Source of the DNA: Isoetes taiwanensis
Lineage: Eukaryota; Streptophyta; Lycopodiopsida; Isoetales; Isoetaceae
DNA length: 64,000 nucleotides
Assembly: GCA_021234155.1 (NCBI GenBank)
Contig: JAJEKV010000016.1
Location: 1,924,001-1,988,000 of the forward strand
Direction: 5' to 3'
A program made the translations under genes and the position numbers. Below the pieces are notes generated by a model that saw only the letters and a program-made list of their open reading frames with translations, was not told the origin of the DNA and did no database searches. Numbering within the stretch: position 1 is the first letter of the stretch; each line of letters begins with the position of its first letter. Shown in pieces: positions 44,861 to 55,680 of the stretch.

Positions 44861-44890
44861 AAGAAAAGAAAAGAAAAGAAAAGAAAAGAA
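44861..44890. repeat. (AAAGA)n microsatellite
   Basis: About six units of AAGAAA/AAAGA, inside CACTA element 2 upstream of the transporter relic. Confidence 0.85.
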
Positions 44891-44899
44891 ACGAAACCG

Positions 44900-45860
44900 A
44901 TCAGATACTCACCTTCTAAGCGATGTGTTACAGTAAGACGATTGTGATTCTCGTAGCCAAAGGCCGAAAAGCCGGAATGAAGAATATGATGCCCCGGCAT
45001 CGCTGAAAAGGTTTCCATTGTAGGATAACACACTAAATCCGGCGTTCGCAAAAGGCGAATTGTGGATGATATGGGCGGGAAACAGAGAAATAAAACGGAG
45101 CTGATCCATTGGTCATACAAAACACATGATTTTTCATTTGCCCTTGCCACCATTTTCAAAAGCCTTGTTTTTAGCAGGGTTGCCAAACCCGAGCTATTCA
45201 GTTTCATCTCAATTCGTACCCCAGCAGTCTTTTGCCAGGCCTGAGGGGTCCATGACCGAATTGTTCTTTTTAAGTGAAGCCACAATTTCAATACACAAAG
45301 ATGCACCAAAGATTTGGAATGGTGAGGAAGATAAGGAAGTAGCGAAGAAGTCTTGCAAGGTCATGGAGTGCAACGCAAATTGAACGAGAAAATATTTGAA
45401 GAAATAAATAAGTTTATGTGGGCTTATGGAAATCATCTTCGAACTATAGAGGTCGATAAAGGTCGTCTGACAAATGACTGTGGAATTGCTTCTCAATTTG
45501 AACAAAAAAGCCAAGCTAGTCAACGTGATCGGCAACCAGTTACGGGTGATCTTAATTATGTTGGGCAAATCACCAATATTATTGATGTTGACTTCCGTTC
45601 ATTTCATGTAACTATATTGAAGGCAAAGTGGTTCAAAGTTATCTATAGAGACAAAAATAAGACCGTGGAGATCACATCCTTCGGTTTCTACTTAGATTGA
45701 TTCAACAAAGATTCTTGGAGAAATGAACGAAACCATTTGTTTACCCTAAACAAGTTTAAAGGTTTTCTTTATCAAAACCCTCGTTAACCCAAGGTGGTGG
45801 ATTGTGATTCATGTTGTACCCAAGCCGCCAGACGCCTTATTGATATTATTGCATTAGAGC
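44900..45860. other. Right interior of CACTA element 2, no gene recognised
   Basis: Open frames exist on both strands (for example plus 45353-45700 and minus 44857-45309) but show no domain I know. They may be the element's own degraded gene or the 5' part of the captured locus. Confidence 0.35.
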
Positions 45861-45919
45861 TCAATGATGAGCATGGAGGAGATGGTTGATGGTATCTTTA
45901 CATTCTTGAAGACACTTTT

Positions 45920-46550
45920 ATCAAATTATCTACAAAAGTCACTTTATTGTCACTTTACACTCACTTATTGTCACTTTTTGTCACTTATTCTCACTCTTTG
46001 TCACATTTGGGTCATTTCATTGGCATATTGTGATAGTATTTATATCATTTCTTTTGTCACTACTTTTGTTATTATAAAGTCGGTCCCTATTGTCACATTT
46101 CCTCCGCAAATACTTTTGTCAAAACTATATCAATCTATGGTCACAATTTTGTCATCTAAATGGTACGTTATAGTCGATTTATATCATTTTTTGTCACTAT
46201 TTTCGGCCATTATTAAGTCAATTTTATTGTCACAATCTTGACATACGGTTTTGTCGTAAACCATGTCATGGCCTAGTGTCATATGATAGTCATCATTTTG
46301 TCGCTTTTTTTGCACTATTTGTGTCATTATTAAGTCAATTTATTGTCACATTCTTAACATACGGTTTTGTCAGAACCATGTCAGTCTAGTGTCATATGAT
46401 AGTCATCATTTTGTCACTTTTTTTTGTCACTATTGTGGCTCTCCATTGTCATATCTATTGTCATTTGGATGTCATTAATTTTGTCATAATTATTGTCACT
46501 TTTGTATCAGTTTTTTGACATGTTATTTTACTGACAAAAAAAGTGACAAT
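45920..46550. repeat. Right subterminal array of CACTA element 2
   Basis: TTTTGTCACT, TATTGTCAC and GTCATATGATAGTCATCATTT units are repeated. The last occurs twice about 110 bp apart. The array ends in GACAATAAACCACTG...CTTGTAGTG at 46572. Confidence 0.8.
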
Positions 46551-46575
46551 AAACCACTGTTCTCTTGTAGTGAGA

Positions 46576-47865
46576 AGGTTTTCAAACTTATTTCGCCCTA
46601 ACTTATTTCCAGTATGCCCTACAAGTATTTTACTAAACCATAAAATACAAAACATTGCATGCACATAACAAATTCTATGTCTCTAGAGATGCCAAATTGT
46701 CCCCGATCGTCTCTATAGAAACTCTAGCAAGATTATAAAATTGTCAAGTTATCAGATGAATATAGTATTGTAAGTCTATTGGGTAGATTCTTAAGTGTCC
46801 CATAAATGTATAAATATGGAGTCCGTGATTAGCTCAAACCTACAATACTAGCTAGGGATGGAAATTAACCCCCCGAACTAAATCAAGTTTTGACTAAATG
46901 CCGCCATGATTTGGCAAAAGATAGAAGAGCAAATGGCATTTCACATTAATGGCTAACAACTTGTTGAAACATGTGCATGGACCAAGTCAACTCAAGGGCT
47001 CGAAATGAAGAACCAAGTAAGGACTTTCATTTGAAGCATCACAAGAAAGGATTCAAAGTAAAAAGTCAAAGGCACACAAGAAGGAGGGCAAGGTCAACTC
47101 AAAAAGCTTCATGGCGCCCCTTTAGAAGTAAGATGTTCACTCAAGTTCAAATTCTTGGGCATGATTGATATATTGAGCACCCTTTGTCTCCACTTGCCTC
47201 ACCTCACTCATCTCCACTACTATACAAACCCCAAAACGGTTCAAACTCTTTTCCTAGTCAAAGAACTTCTCACACATCCATGATACACCCTCCATTCACT
47301 TGAGACACGAAAATTGCACAAGAATTGACCTACCAATGGTCAAGATGACACATTTTCTCTCTAAGTCAAAGGAGAGAAAATGAGCCTACATTTTCAATAT
47401 CGTTGCTTTGTGCAAAAGATAAGCCCAAAAATGGTTAAAACAATTGGCCAAATTTGCATTAGATGGACTTACATTACAAAATAATGCCATGTCATCATCC
47501 ACCTCACCAAAGTTGGCCACCTCATCACACACCATATTCCTTTTTTCATCTCACAAAGTTTTTGACTAGGGGAAAAGTTTTTGCCAAGTCATCCCATGCC
47601 ATGTCATCTTTGGATTGCCTACTCATACCATATGCTTACCACATGTCCAAATGTCAAAAACCATTCCATTCCAAAAAAAAAAAAAAAAACAATCAAATCG
47701 CCCTCTCCAAAAAGATCCTTCCATAGGGTAGGGCATCAAAAGATTCCATGTGGCAAAAAAGATTCCCAAATAGACCATGGTTTGGCCCTATATTTTGAAT
47801 TCTAGGGAAGAGTGCCCTATGGTTGGAAGGTGCTAACACTTAATTTTTTCTATGCACCCCTTCAC
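46576..47865. other. No recognised gene
   Basis: Interior of CACTA element 1 to the right of the nested element. It contains a poly-A tract at about 47673-47690. No domain motifs are seen. Confidence 0.4.
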
Positions 47866-47869
47866 TTAA

Positions 47870-48091
47870 TTGTCCGTGGTAAGACGTTAAACCGCCATAC
47901 CCAAGGTCACGGGTTCAACGTTGTAGAAAGTGGCCATGCAATGTAAAGTTGGTGGGGGAAGGACCCACTTTAGCAATGTAAAGTGGTGGGGCAGGACCCA
48001 TCCGGGTGTGTTGTATGCTGTCACGGTCCGATAGACGCCGCCTTTGTGGCGTGGACGTTAAAAATCTCTTCTTCTTCTTCTTCTTCTTCGC
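47870..48091 (+). mobile_element. tRNA-derived SINE with (TTC)n tail
   Basis: Box A-like GTGGTAAGACGTT (47877-47889) and box B-like GGTCACGGGTTCAACG (47905-47920) have tRNA spacing. A 150-bp GC-richer body with duplicated AATGTAAAGT.GGTGGGG follows. The end is a tract of eight TTC units (about 48066-48089). This layout is typical of plant tRNA-derived SINEs. Target duplications were not found. Confidence 0.65.
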
Positions 48092-49369
48092 CTAAGTCTC
48101 ATTTCACCCAATCCCTATATGTGCCATGTTACATGGTGTATCATTTTGCTAAAAAGGCCTGTGGGATATCTCTTCTCTCAGAAATTCTCTAACCTAAAAG
48201 GCTGGGCCAAGATCCGACCTTTCGGTAGATCCGCCCCGACAATCATGAGCCCGAGCATCCCTTTGTACTCTTGTGCCTCAAGAAACATCATGACATGTGA
48301 AGCCAAAACAAAACAAAACCTGATGCCAAGAATGTGCCGAAATGAGAAAACAAAAGGGAAAACATTTTTTGAAATAAGGGCCAGGCGAAAAGATTCGACA
48401 TCGTGATCAGATTCGAGCGGATTTATGGAGCATAAGTTAAGAATGACCTCCGCCTTTGCATGAAATACCTATTTATTTGATGCAAAATACTTGAATGTGT
48501 ACCTTCATTTGATTATTTTGATCCCGTGCCCAAGACTCGAGCTTGGGAATTTATGTTCCTATTCTATGTGATGATTCAATGAAAGAAAATTCAACTTGGT
48601 AAGCATTGTCCTCATTTGATAACCTAAAGCATAATATTGGAGTAAATTAATGATCTCAATTCAATTAGCGAGTCTAGGTGTAGATGATTGCTTCACAAGC
48701 CAAATATTAGCAAAAGAAAACAATCAAGTACTGGCTTCTTCAGAGAAATATTCCATTTATTCACCATAGAGTTAAAGTTGCTATTTCTTATCAAAATCTT
48801 TATAAAGAAAAAAAAGGGATCAGATCTCAAAAAAGGACTCTATGCACCTACTCGCAGAAGTCATGAGAAATCATTCCAATTGACAAAACTTGAAAAGGTA
48901 TTATGTTCATACACTTGCAAAAAAGAAGCTCTCGAGGTTGGGATATTGACCAAAAATTGACCTTGGCCGGTTTTGATCAATTGCACATAGTTGTCCTAAG
49001 GATTTTCTAGCAAGACTTTCATAAAGGCAGATCAAGTACCTTACCTAGTATCCAACAAAATTGATTTAATCAAAAAAAGCTCAAGGAACCACACATGGGA
49101 AGTATTTTGTCGTGATGATCTTTTTATCGCTCGGGGAAGCTTAATCTATTATGGTCGTTTGAGTAATTCTTTTGCAAAGATTCTTCACGAGTGGTTGCCT
49201 ATAGCAACCTGGAGGTTCTACACCATTGAGGTTGAAGGTTTGCGAGAATACCTTCAACATTAAATAATACATCATTAGGCAGTCGAGGAGCTTTTGTGAA
49301 ACATCAAATTTCATCTAAAATATAATGTTCAATCAAATGTTATAACTAAAATTGTAATAGCACCTAGAA
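48092..49369. other. No recognised gene
   Basis: The right interior of CACTA element 1 has short open frames only. If the CACTA-type end at 49763 had an intact partner it should lie here or further left, but I find no CACTATAAGAGAA-like start. Confidence 0.4.
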
Positions 49370-49763
49370 AAGCACCATCGACGATTAGTTCGATGCAATA
49401 TCGACGACATTAGTCCGATGCAATATATCGATGAATAGTCCGGACGCGAAAATCGATGATATATCGGACGTTATATTCGACGCATTTTCTCGACGATTAT
49501 TCTGACGCGATATTCCGCGACGCAAATTCCCCGACGCTTGTTCTCGACGATACATATTTGACGATATTCTCGACGATTAATGTGGACGCTTTTAACCCGA
49601 CGTAAGGCTTCGATGATTTATGTGGCGACACGTCCGGCGTAGTATCGTCGGTGAAAGCATCAAAATAGTAATCGTCAAGTGCGCTCATCACCAGACGTCG
49701 GTGCAAAAAATCTCTAGATATCCGACGATTTTTCTGACAAAAAATGCTCATTCTCTTATAGTG
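49370..49763. repeat. Orphan CACTA-type right terminus with CGACGATT array
   Basis: About twenty degenerate units of TCGACGATTATTCTGACGC type end in TGCTCATTCTCTTATAGTG. Reverse complemented, the end reads CACTATAAGAGAATGAGCA, a CACTA-type terminus close to that of element 2. No left partner is present. Confidence 0.65.
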
Positions 49764-49879
49764 GTTGGATCTAACCATTGAAGTTATTTTTCACGAATGT
49801 AAAACAATACGATACATTCCCAAAGTTGAGCACACAAACAATATTCCAGGTGGTGGAGCTTTGCTTAAGAAATATCCTC

Positions 49880-50605
49880 AAAAAAACCATACTTCCTTAA
49901 GAAATAGCTGCGAAAAAACTACGCCACTTTGAAAAAATCACACTAAAAAAAAAAGCCACTTAAAAACTACACCTACTTAAAAACCACACATCAAAAAACC
50001 ATACTTACTTTAAAAAATAGCTACATAAAAACTATACCTAGTTATATAAACCACACCAAAAAAATCATATTTCCTTAAAAATAGCTTCTTAAACACTACA
50101 CCTAGTTATAAACTACACCACTTCAGAAAACCATACTTCATTAAAAAACAGCCACTTAAAAACTACACCCGCTTATAAACCACACTTCAAAAAACCATAC
50201 TTCTTTAAAAAACAGCTATTTAAAAACTACACCCACTTATAAACGACACCTCAAAAAACAACACCTCGATTAAAAAAAATCATACCACTTCATAAAACCA
50301 TACTTCCTTAAAAAACAACCACTTAAAAACTATACCTCCTTATAAACCACACTTCAAAAAACTATACTTCCATAAAAAACGACTCTTAAAAACTACACCT
50401 AGTTATAAACTACACCTCAAAAAACAACACCTTCTTAAAAACAACACCTCCTCAAAAAAATAAGCAACACTTCTTTTAAAAAAACGACACCTCAAAAAAA
50501 GACCACACCTTCAAAAAAAAAAAAAAAAAAAAAAAAACTATAGCTCCATAAAAAAAACTACACCGCCTCGTTAATAAACCACACCTCCACATAACCACAT
50601 GTAGA
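49880..50605. repeat. Right subterminal repeat array of CACTA element 1
   Basis: Units such as AACCATACTTCCTTAAAAAA, CAGCCACTTAAAAACTACAC and TTATAAACCACAC recur at 55-60 bp periodicity. They are the inverse of the left array. A 20-plus A tract occurs at 50513-50537. Confidence 0.85.
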
Positions 50606-50680
50606 TTTTTTGGAACAACGACATGTTGTCTTTTTATTACTGTTGTTTTTAGGTGTGGTCCCAGAATTGGGGTGGTAGTG

Positions 50681-50905
50681 TATGATATGAAAGTGGAAGA
50701 ATGTGGAGGGAAACTCCAAATTGCTATAAAGTTGGATGAGATGGAACTGATCAAAGGTGAGAAGTATGAGAGGGTTTCTTTGACATTAATGAACAGGGCG
50801 TTGTCAAATTCTGATAATGAGGAAGGGAAGTTCTCTGTTCAATCAGATGACCATATTTGGTGGATAGGGATATTTCAAGTACCGGAAGAAAATCATGGTT
50901 CTGGC
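50681..50905 (+). pseudogene. Continuation of the CACTA-split transposon gene
   Basis: Right of the CACTA element the plus frame reads YDMKVEECGGKLQIAIKLDE, MELIKGEKYERVSLTLMN and FSVQSDDHIWWIGIFQVPEE. This is compatible with continuation of 34099-35114 across the TAT duplication. The pattern (a beta-strand with LDE, a second strand ending in LMNRAL, then a WxIGIFQ segment) could be the start of an RNase H-like transposase core, but that is a guess. The frame is lost at 50905 where repeat R begins. Confidence 0.4.
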
Positions 50906-51905
50906 ATCGGATAAATTTTGGTCGACGAATCGTGAAGTTGTTAAGTAGATGTTAAAACTTAACATAACAAAAATCAATGTGAAAGCGGGCTAAATGCTTA
51001 ATTTAACTCTAACAACTTGTTAAAAGTTAACCCCTTCCATTTAACAAATTTCTTAACAAAAAACATGTGTGTTACTAGTTAACTTAAATTTTTTTAACTT
51101 AACAAAATTAACCCCATGGTGTGTAGGTACCCTTATCAACTCATATATAATGCAGTTTGCTTTTCTGTTTGAGCCTATTTTGTTTGATGTTATTTTGTTT
51201 GAAGTCTTATGGTACTGACACATATGTTATTTTGTTTGAAGTCTTATGGTATTGACACGTGTGCGCATTAAATATTGGAACCTAATAAATTTAGTGACGT
51301 CATATTTGCTGCTATTTGTTTGAAGCTAATTAGTGGTGACACGTGTCTACAAGCAATAATAGAACCTAATAAATGCAGTTACGTCAACTTCATTGGGTGC
51401 CTTTCTTGCTCTTCAAGAAATCTATTGATCTTCCTATTTCTTCCCCTGCAATCGGGAGTAAGGCGCGCCCTGCAATGGCCCAACAATTTTCGATTTGCTC
51501 TGGCTCCGGTGAGCTCTGCATCTGCACTTCTCCGCCATAGTCAAGCCAAGCTCACCTTTCTTGCTGTCAAATGTTCTAAGTTTTGGAGAAAGCTTGCAAA
51601 AAGGGAAAATTCTGGGACAATATTCTTGATCCTCCCAAGCAACATTCCGGCAATGGTAGCCAGGCGGTCGAGGTGGACATTGTCTTTAACTTCTAATCTG
51701 ATTCAAATACTGTGCCCCATTTTCTGTTCACCGGGCAAGTAACCTAGCACCATGTTTAAGAGGCTTCTTTCAGCTAGAAGCAGAAACAGCGGCTTCGGGA
51801 GTATTTTGGGTTATTCTTTTGCCGCTAATCTTATCGCCTCTTAAACAGAGTCCGCTCCGAGCCGTTGCTTCTTGATCTGATACTTATGGGTTCTGCGAAT
51901 ACTTA
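50906..51905. repeat. Dispersed repeat R, copy 2 (uninterrupted)
   Basis: It matches 19518-20050 plus 23575-23965 and is contiguous here. The first 530 bp differ from copy 1 at only about 15-20 positions. No terminal inverted repeats or coding capacity are seen, so it may be a non-autonomous DNA element. Confidence 0.85.
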
Positions 51906-52869
51906 TTTGAAGAGTTCATGATCGTGTATTTTGTACATTATGCTCGTATATATAACCCAATAATGCTACAATTGCATGTCAATAATTTTGTTCGATATAA
52001 GTACGCTCCATTCATTCAATGGAGAAGATATCCATTTGCTATGTCTCTACCTGGTTATTCTTATTACGGGGTCTACCTTGCCTATAGACTCCATTACTTG
52101 CACTATGAAAAATATAATGATCTTTATAGATGTTCTCGTGAGGGGTATCCCCTTGATCCCCTGGCCGGAAGGAGTAGCAGAGGGTCGAAATCATTCTTCC
52201 AACGGGGTTTATCATGTTGTTATCCACCTTCATCGGGTTCCGTGAGCGTCCACACGTCTATGAGATTAATCGCGATCCCACTCAACTACGTGCTCATGAT
52301 GATCCCGATTCGTAATGATCTTCCAAGATTTATGTATGCTATGCCTCTTATATGAGTTCTAAATGCACATACTAGAATATTTCGACATATCTGCTAGTTA
52401 TAAGTATGTAACCACAAGAGATAGATACATATGATCCATCTATTTACCGTGACATTTTCATTTGGAAAGCTCTTGGCCATTTTCCTTACATGTAGATTCT
52501 AAATTGGATAAGCATTCTCTTCGCAGTGTGTGTAGTCACGGTGCGAAATTGCACACTCCAAAAAGGTTGGAACTGCTATTTTCACACCGTGGCGACGGTG
52601 CGAAATAGACCTTCCCACAGAATGTGGAATAGTCATTTTCGCACCGTGGCCCGCGATCGCGTAATATTGGTTAGTTGTAGTTAATGCACAACACGGGTCT
52701 TCGCACCGCGGGCCACTGCGGCAAGTAAAATAGAAGCGTAAACAAATTAAAATGAAACTGAAGTTTATGTTCGATATAACAAGAATAGAGATTTCAAACA
52801 AGTCTTTGCATTAATTGACAATGGTTACAACTTCATTTTCTTAGAAACATGTAAGTCATCTCGGACACT
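51906..52869. other. No recognised gene; GC-rich CACCGTGG words
   Basis: A plus-strand open frame at 51918-52355 has no recognisable domain. The 52520-52720 segment repeats TTTCGCACCGTGGC-type words. Related inverted words occur at 54460-54680 (CACCGCGGGC, CCGTGGCCCGCGGTCGCG), which may mark the ends of a smaller element around 52500-54680. Confidence 0.35.
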
Positions 52870-55680
52870 TCAACTTCTTCCAATTGGATTCCCGGCAGAC
52901 AAAGCATCCAACGGGTACATAAGGCAAGGAAATGCGGGGCTCCCCTCTCTTCCCAAGTCGGGTCGGTTAATTGTAGCCTTATCCATGCTTGGGACAAGGC
53001 CAATGCAGCTCTTTGGCAGCCATAGAATACATACTAAAGCCACCAAAAATATCGTGGCGATATCTCTCCTAATGTACCCACTACTCGATCGAATTGGCGA
53101 TAATGGGATGTGATTACCAATCAACGAGAGGGCCTTGAGTTTCAAGACCTCTTCGGGTCCATATGGGCTGTACTTAGAATGGAACACAACGATCTCTCCC
53201 TTTATAAAGGTAGCCCATGTAGTGGGCTTATACTTGCATCTACGCCAAGGGTAACTTCGTCATGTCCGGGGCTTTTAAAAATCGCCCACAAAAATCTCTC
53301 GCAAGAATAAACAATCGTTCTTAGGCACTTAACAAAATAAGCAAACTTATGGTAGCTTACCTCCACTTCATCGGATGCAATAACCCCTTTGGTAGAAATG
53401 TTGATGGACGACCTTGAGAGCTTGATTCGCTCTTTGATACTTGTTTTGCACTATCTTTTTGAGCTTCTGATGTACTCGCCTCGAACTTTACTTCTGAGAC
53501 TTCCTTCAAGCCCATTTTACGCCATCTCGAACTCTATCAAAAGCATTCTCGGGGAGCTATTGAAGTTCCATCATAGGTTAAGAGATCGCGGCAGGTCCCT
53601 AGGCACCACCGGCTCAAGTCAATGAAGTCGCTCTAGACCAACAACGAAAAGCATAGATTTGTCCAAGGACCTCATCTTCCCTCAAACCAGTAATGGAAGA
53701 TATATCGTGGAGAAGAAGATAGTCCTTCCCTCCTATGTTAACTGGCAAGGCTTCCGTGACACCCCATCTATCAAGATTCTCTTCATGCTCGTCTATGTCT
53801 TCATCCTCGTCCTCGTCGAGCTTTTCCACCAGTTCCTTCTCTTTCTCTGCATCAAATACCTCCTCTACAGGTGACTGAGGTTCTGCAATAGCCTTCACCT
53901 GTGGTTCTTCCCTATCGTTGGTGGAACCGTGATATATCATGTAAGTAGCAAACATGATGTAAACCGATATAAATTATCCTTCCCATCCTTCTCACATAAG
54001 TCGGCCGGTCTCTTGAAGCGACCTTCGAACCTTATCTTGGTCGCCTTTGGGAAAAGCTTCGAAAGGACTTTAGACTCAATACAATCTTCGGTCGAGGGAG
54101 AAGGACGCTGGCTTCGGGCCGCCACGCCATGAAACTCTGAATGTACTGACCATACACGTCAATGTGTTGGTTAGCCTCAGAGATTATATCTACCGTTTCG
54201 CGAAGTTATTGTAGACTACAGTGGCGTCTACCGGGTTTTCAGGCTGTTGAGCGAACTCATCTGGGTGTGATGACCCGATACTCGCTTCCTTCCCCGACGA
54301 TCTAGTCATACCATGCCCTGAACTGTTCCCAAGCTTTCGACCTGCCGTTTGACATTGCGGAATTGTAGCGCCTCCTTTAGTGCAATAAAACCTGATCGCC
54401 TAAAAGTAAGTGCGCGAAGTTGGCGGCGCGCGAAACTAAAATGTCTTTTAAAAGTGTCCCGACGAGAATATGCCGCACCGCGGGCTACGCGGCGTAAACG
54501 AGCATAAACGCCAAAGACAACAATAAGGTATTCAGACCGTGGCCCGCGGTCGCGATGTTTTGGCCGTAAAAAGAAGGCCAAATTTATGTTAACGCAAAAC
54601 ATACTACACCGTGTACGATTCTTGAGAAACTATACAACACGACTACACGAACTCCACATTCCGGGCCGCGGTACGGCGGTGCTAACTTTGCAAAAGGATA
54701 TAAGTTATTGGCAAACAACGGATTTGAACCCAAAGAACACCATTGTTATTTATTTGTTTAACAGTTTTCACTTAAAGAAAGTACAAATGGGAGGCATATA
54801 GAGCTTTGTTGTATATAACTCTTCCCTTACGTTTTCCTACCTTGACACCATCCACCAAAAAATGGAAGACGTTTAAGTCACATTCTGATTCCAAAATAAT
54901 TCTTACATCAAATAAAGACCATGCTTCTTCGACTCTTAAAGTTTTAAACAATTGACCACTTTTGAAGATAGCAATGTCAATGACCTTGAGAATGGGTACC
55001 ATCAAAGATCGTCTTGTTCCACCGAACCCACGCCCATCTCGCTCCCTTCTTTTACTTCCCTCCATCTTCAGATTTGAAGGTAATGTAAACCGTTTGCTTT
55101 TGAATACAATACCGATTCAATGCTTTCTTTCTTTATCCCGCCTTTGTACCTTCTCAACTCCTTCATGCACGGGATGACCATTCATCACATAAAATGTCAT
55201 CCTAAACAACCGACAATCACTTACAAGAAACATTTTTGAAGTCTTCTTGACATTCTCGACATTCTTAAACAATGTAATAAAACATATCGATGGGTACATT
55301 TACTTTCACGTAGTTGATTTCTTCAAAATATAATGAATGACGGATTAGCACAGATATAATGAAACTCACAATTAGCACGAAGCTCAGGGAAATTACGTCG
55401 AGATCTTATCTTTTCTTTTCTCATGTCTGTCGGTGTGTATAGGTGTCTGACCTTGATATATACTTCCCCTCTCACCTCGAACCCGACAACAATAGCCTTC
55501 CAATGGCTTGAAATAACATTTCTCCTGCCTTTGATCACCCGGTGAGGACCTCTGAGTCATGGTATTTTTTAGTGGCCCTGGCGGGCCAGTTGGCCACACA
55601 TTCACATATTTCATAAAATAGTCGGCCATGCCAGAGTAGGATGCATTCTCACCATGACCAAAGGGTGGTGGCCAGTTCAA
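52870..55680 (-). pseudogene. Unknown multi-exon gene of the composite insertion
   Basis: A run of minus-strand coding-like blocks lies here. They are NWPPPFGHGE...YVNVWPTGPP (55680-55590), GERGSIYQGQTPIHTDRHEK (about 55470-55410), GFGGTRRSLMVPILKVIDIA (55040-54960), ESKVLSKLFPKATKIRFEGR (54090-54020), a strongly acidic DEDEDEDIDEHEENLDRWG (53830-53770) and WLPKSCIGLVPSMDKA (53030-52970). I recognise no family. Spacing suggests a spliced gene transcribed opposite to 34099-50905, so the insertion may be a two-gene transposon. No catalytic motif is identified. Confidence 0.3.

Larger units (their letters stand above)
41735..46572. mobile_element. CACTA-superfamily element 2 (4.8 kb) carrying a transporter gene relic
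   Basis: The left end is CACTACAAGAGAATAGGGG. The right end, reverse complemented, is CACTACAAGAGAACAGTGG. The terminal 28 bp match at 26 positions. Both subterminal regions are arrays of TTTGTCA words in opposite orientation. Flanking triplets are GGA and AGA, an imperfect target duplication. The interior holds a minus-strand AVT1-like amino-acid transporter relic rather than a recognisable CACTA transposase, so it fits a Pack-type, non-autonomous element. Confidence 0.8.
35115..50680. mobile_element. CACTA-superfamily element 1 (15.6 kb, with nested insertions)
   Basis: The left end is CACAACCACCCCAATACTG. The right end, reverse complemented, is CACTACCACCCCAATTCTG (about 23 of 27 terminal bases match). 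The three bases outside each end are TAT (35112-35114 and 50681-50683), the expected 3-bp target duplication. Long T-rich (35140-36050) and A-rich (49880-50605) subterminal arrays mirror each other, as in CACTA elements. I find no intact TnpD or TnpA gene. The interior is filled with a minisatellite, a foldback, a second CACTA element and a SINE. Confidence 0.8.

Noticed and set aside
41732-46575. Exact 3-bp target duplication for CACTA element 2
   Set aside because: Flanks are GGA and AGA. The element call rests on its ends and subterminal arrays, not on a duplication.
51918-52355. 145-residue plus-strand open frame
   Set aside because: It is a long frame without any recognisable motif or codon pattern. 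I cannot support it as a gene.
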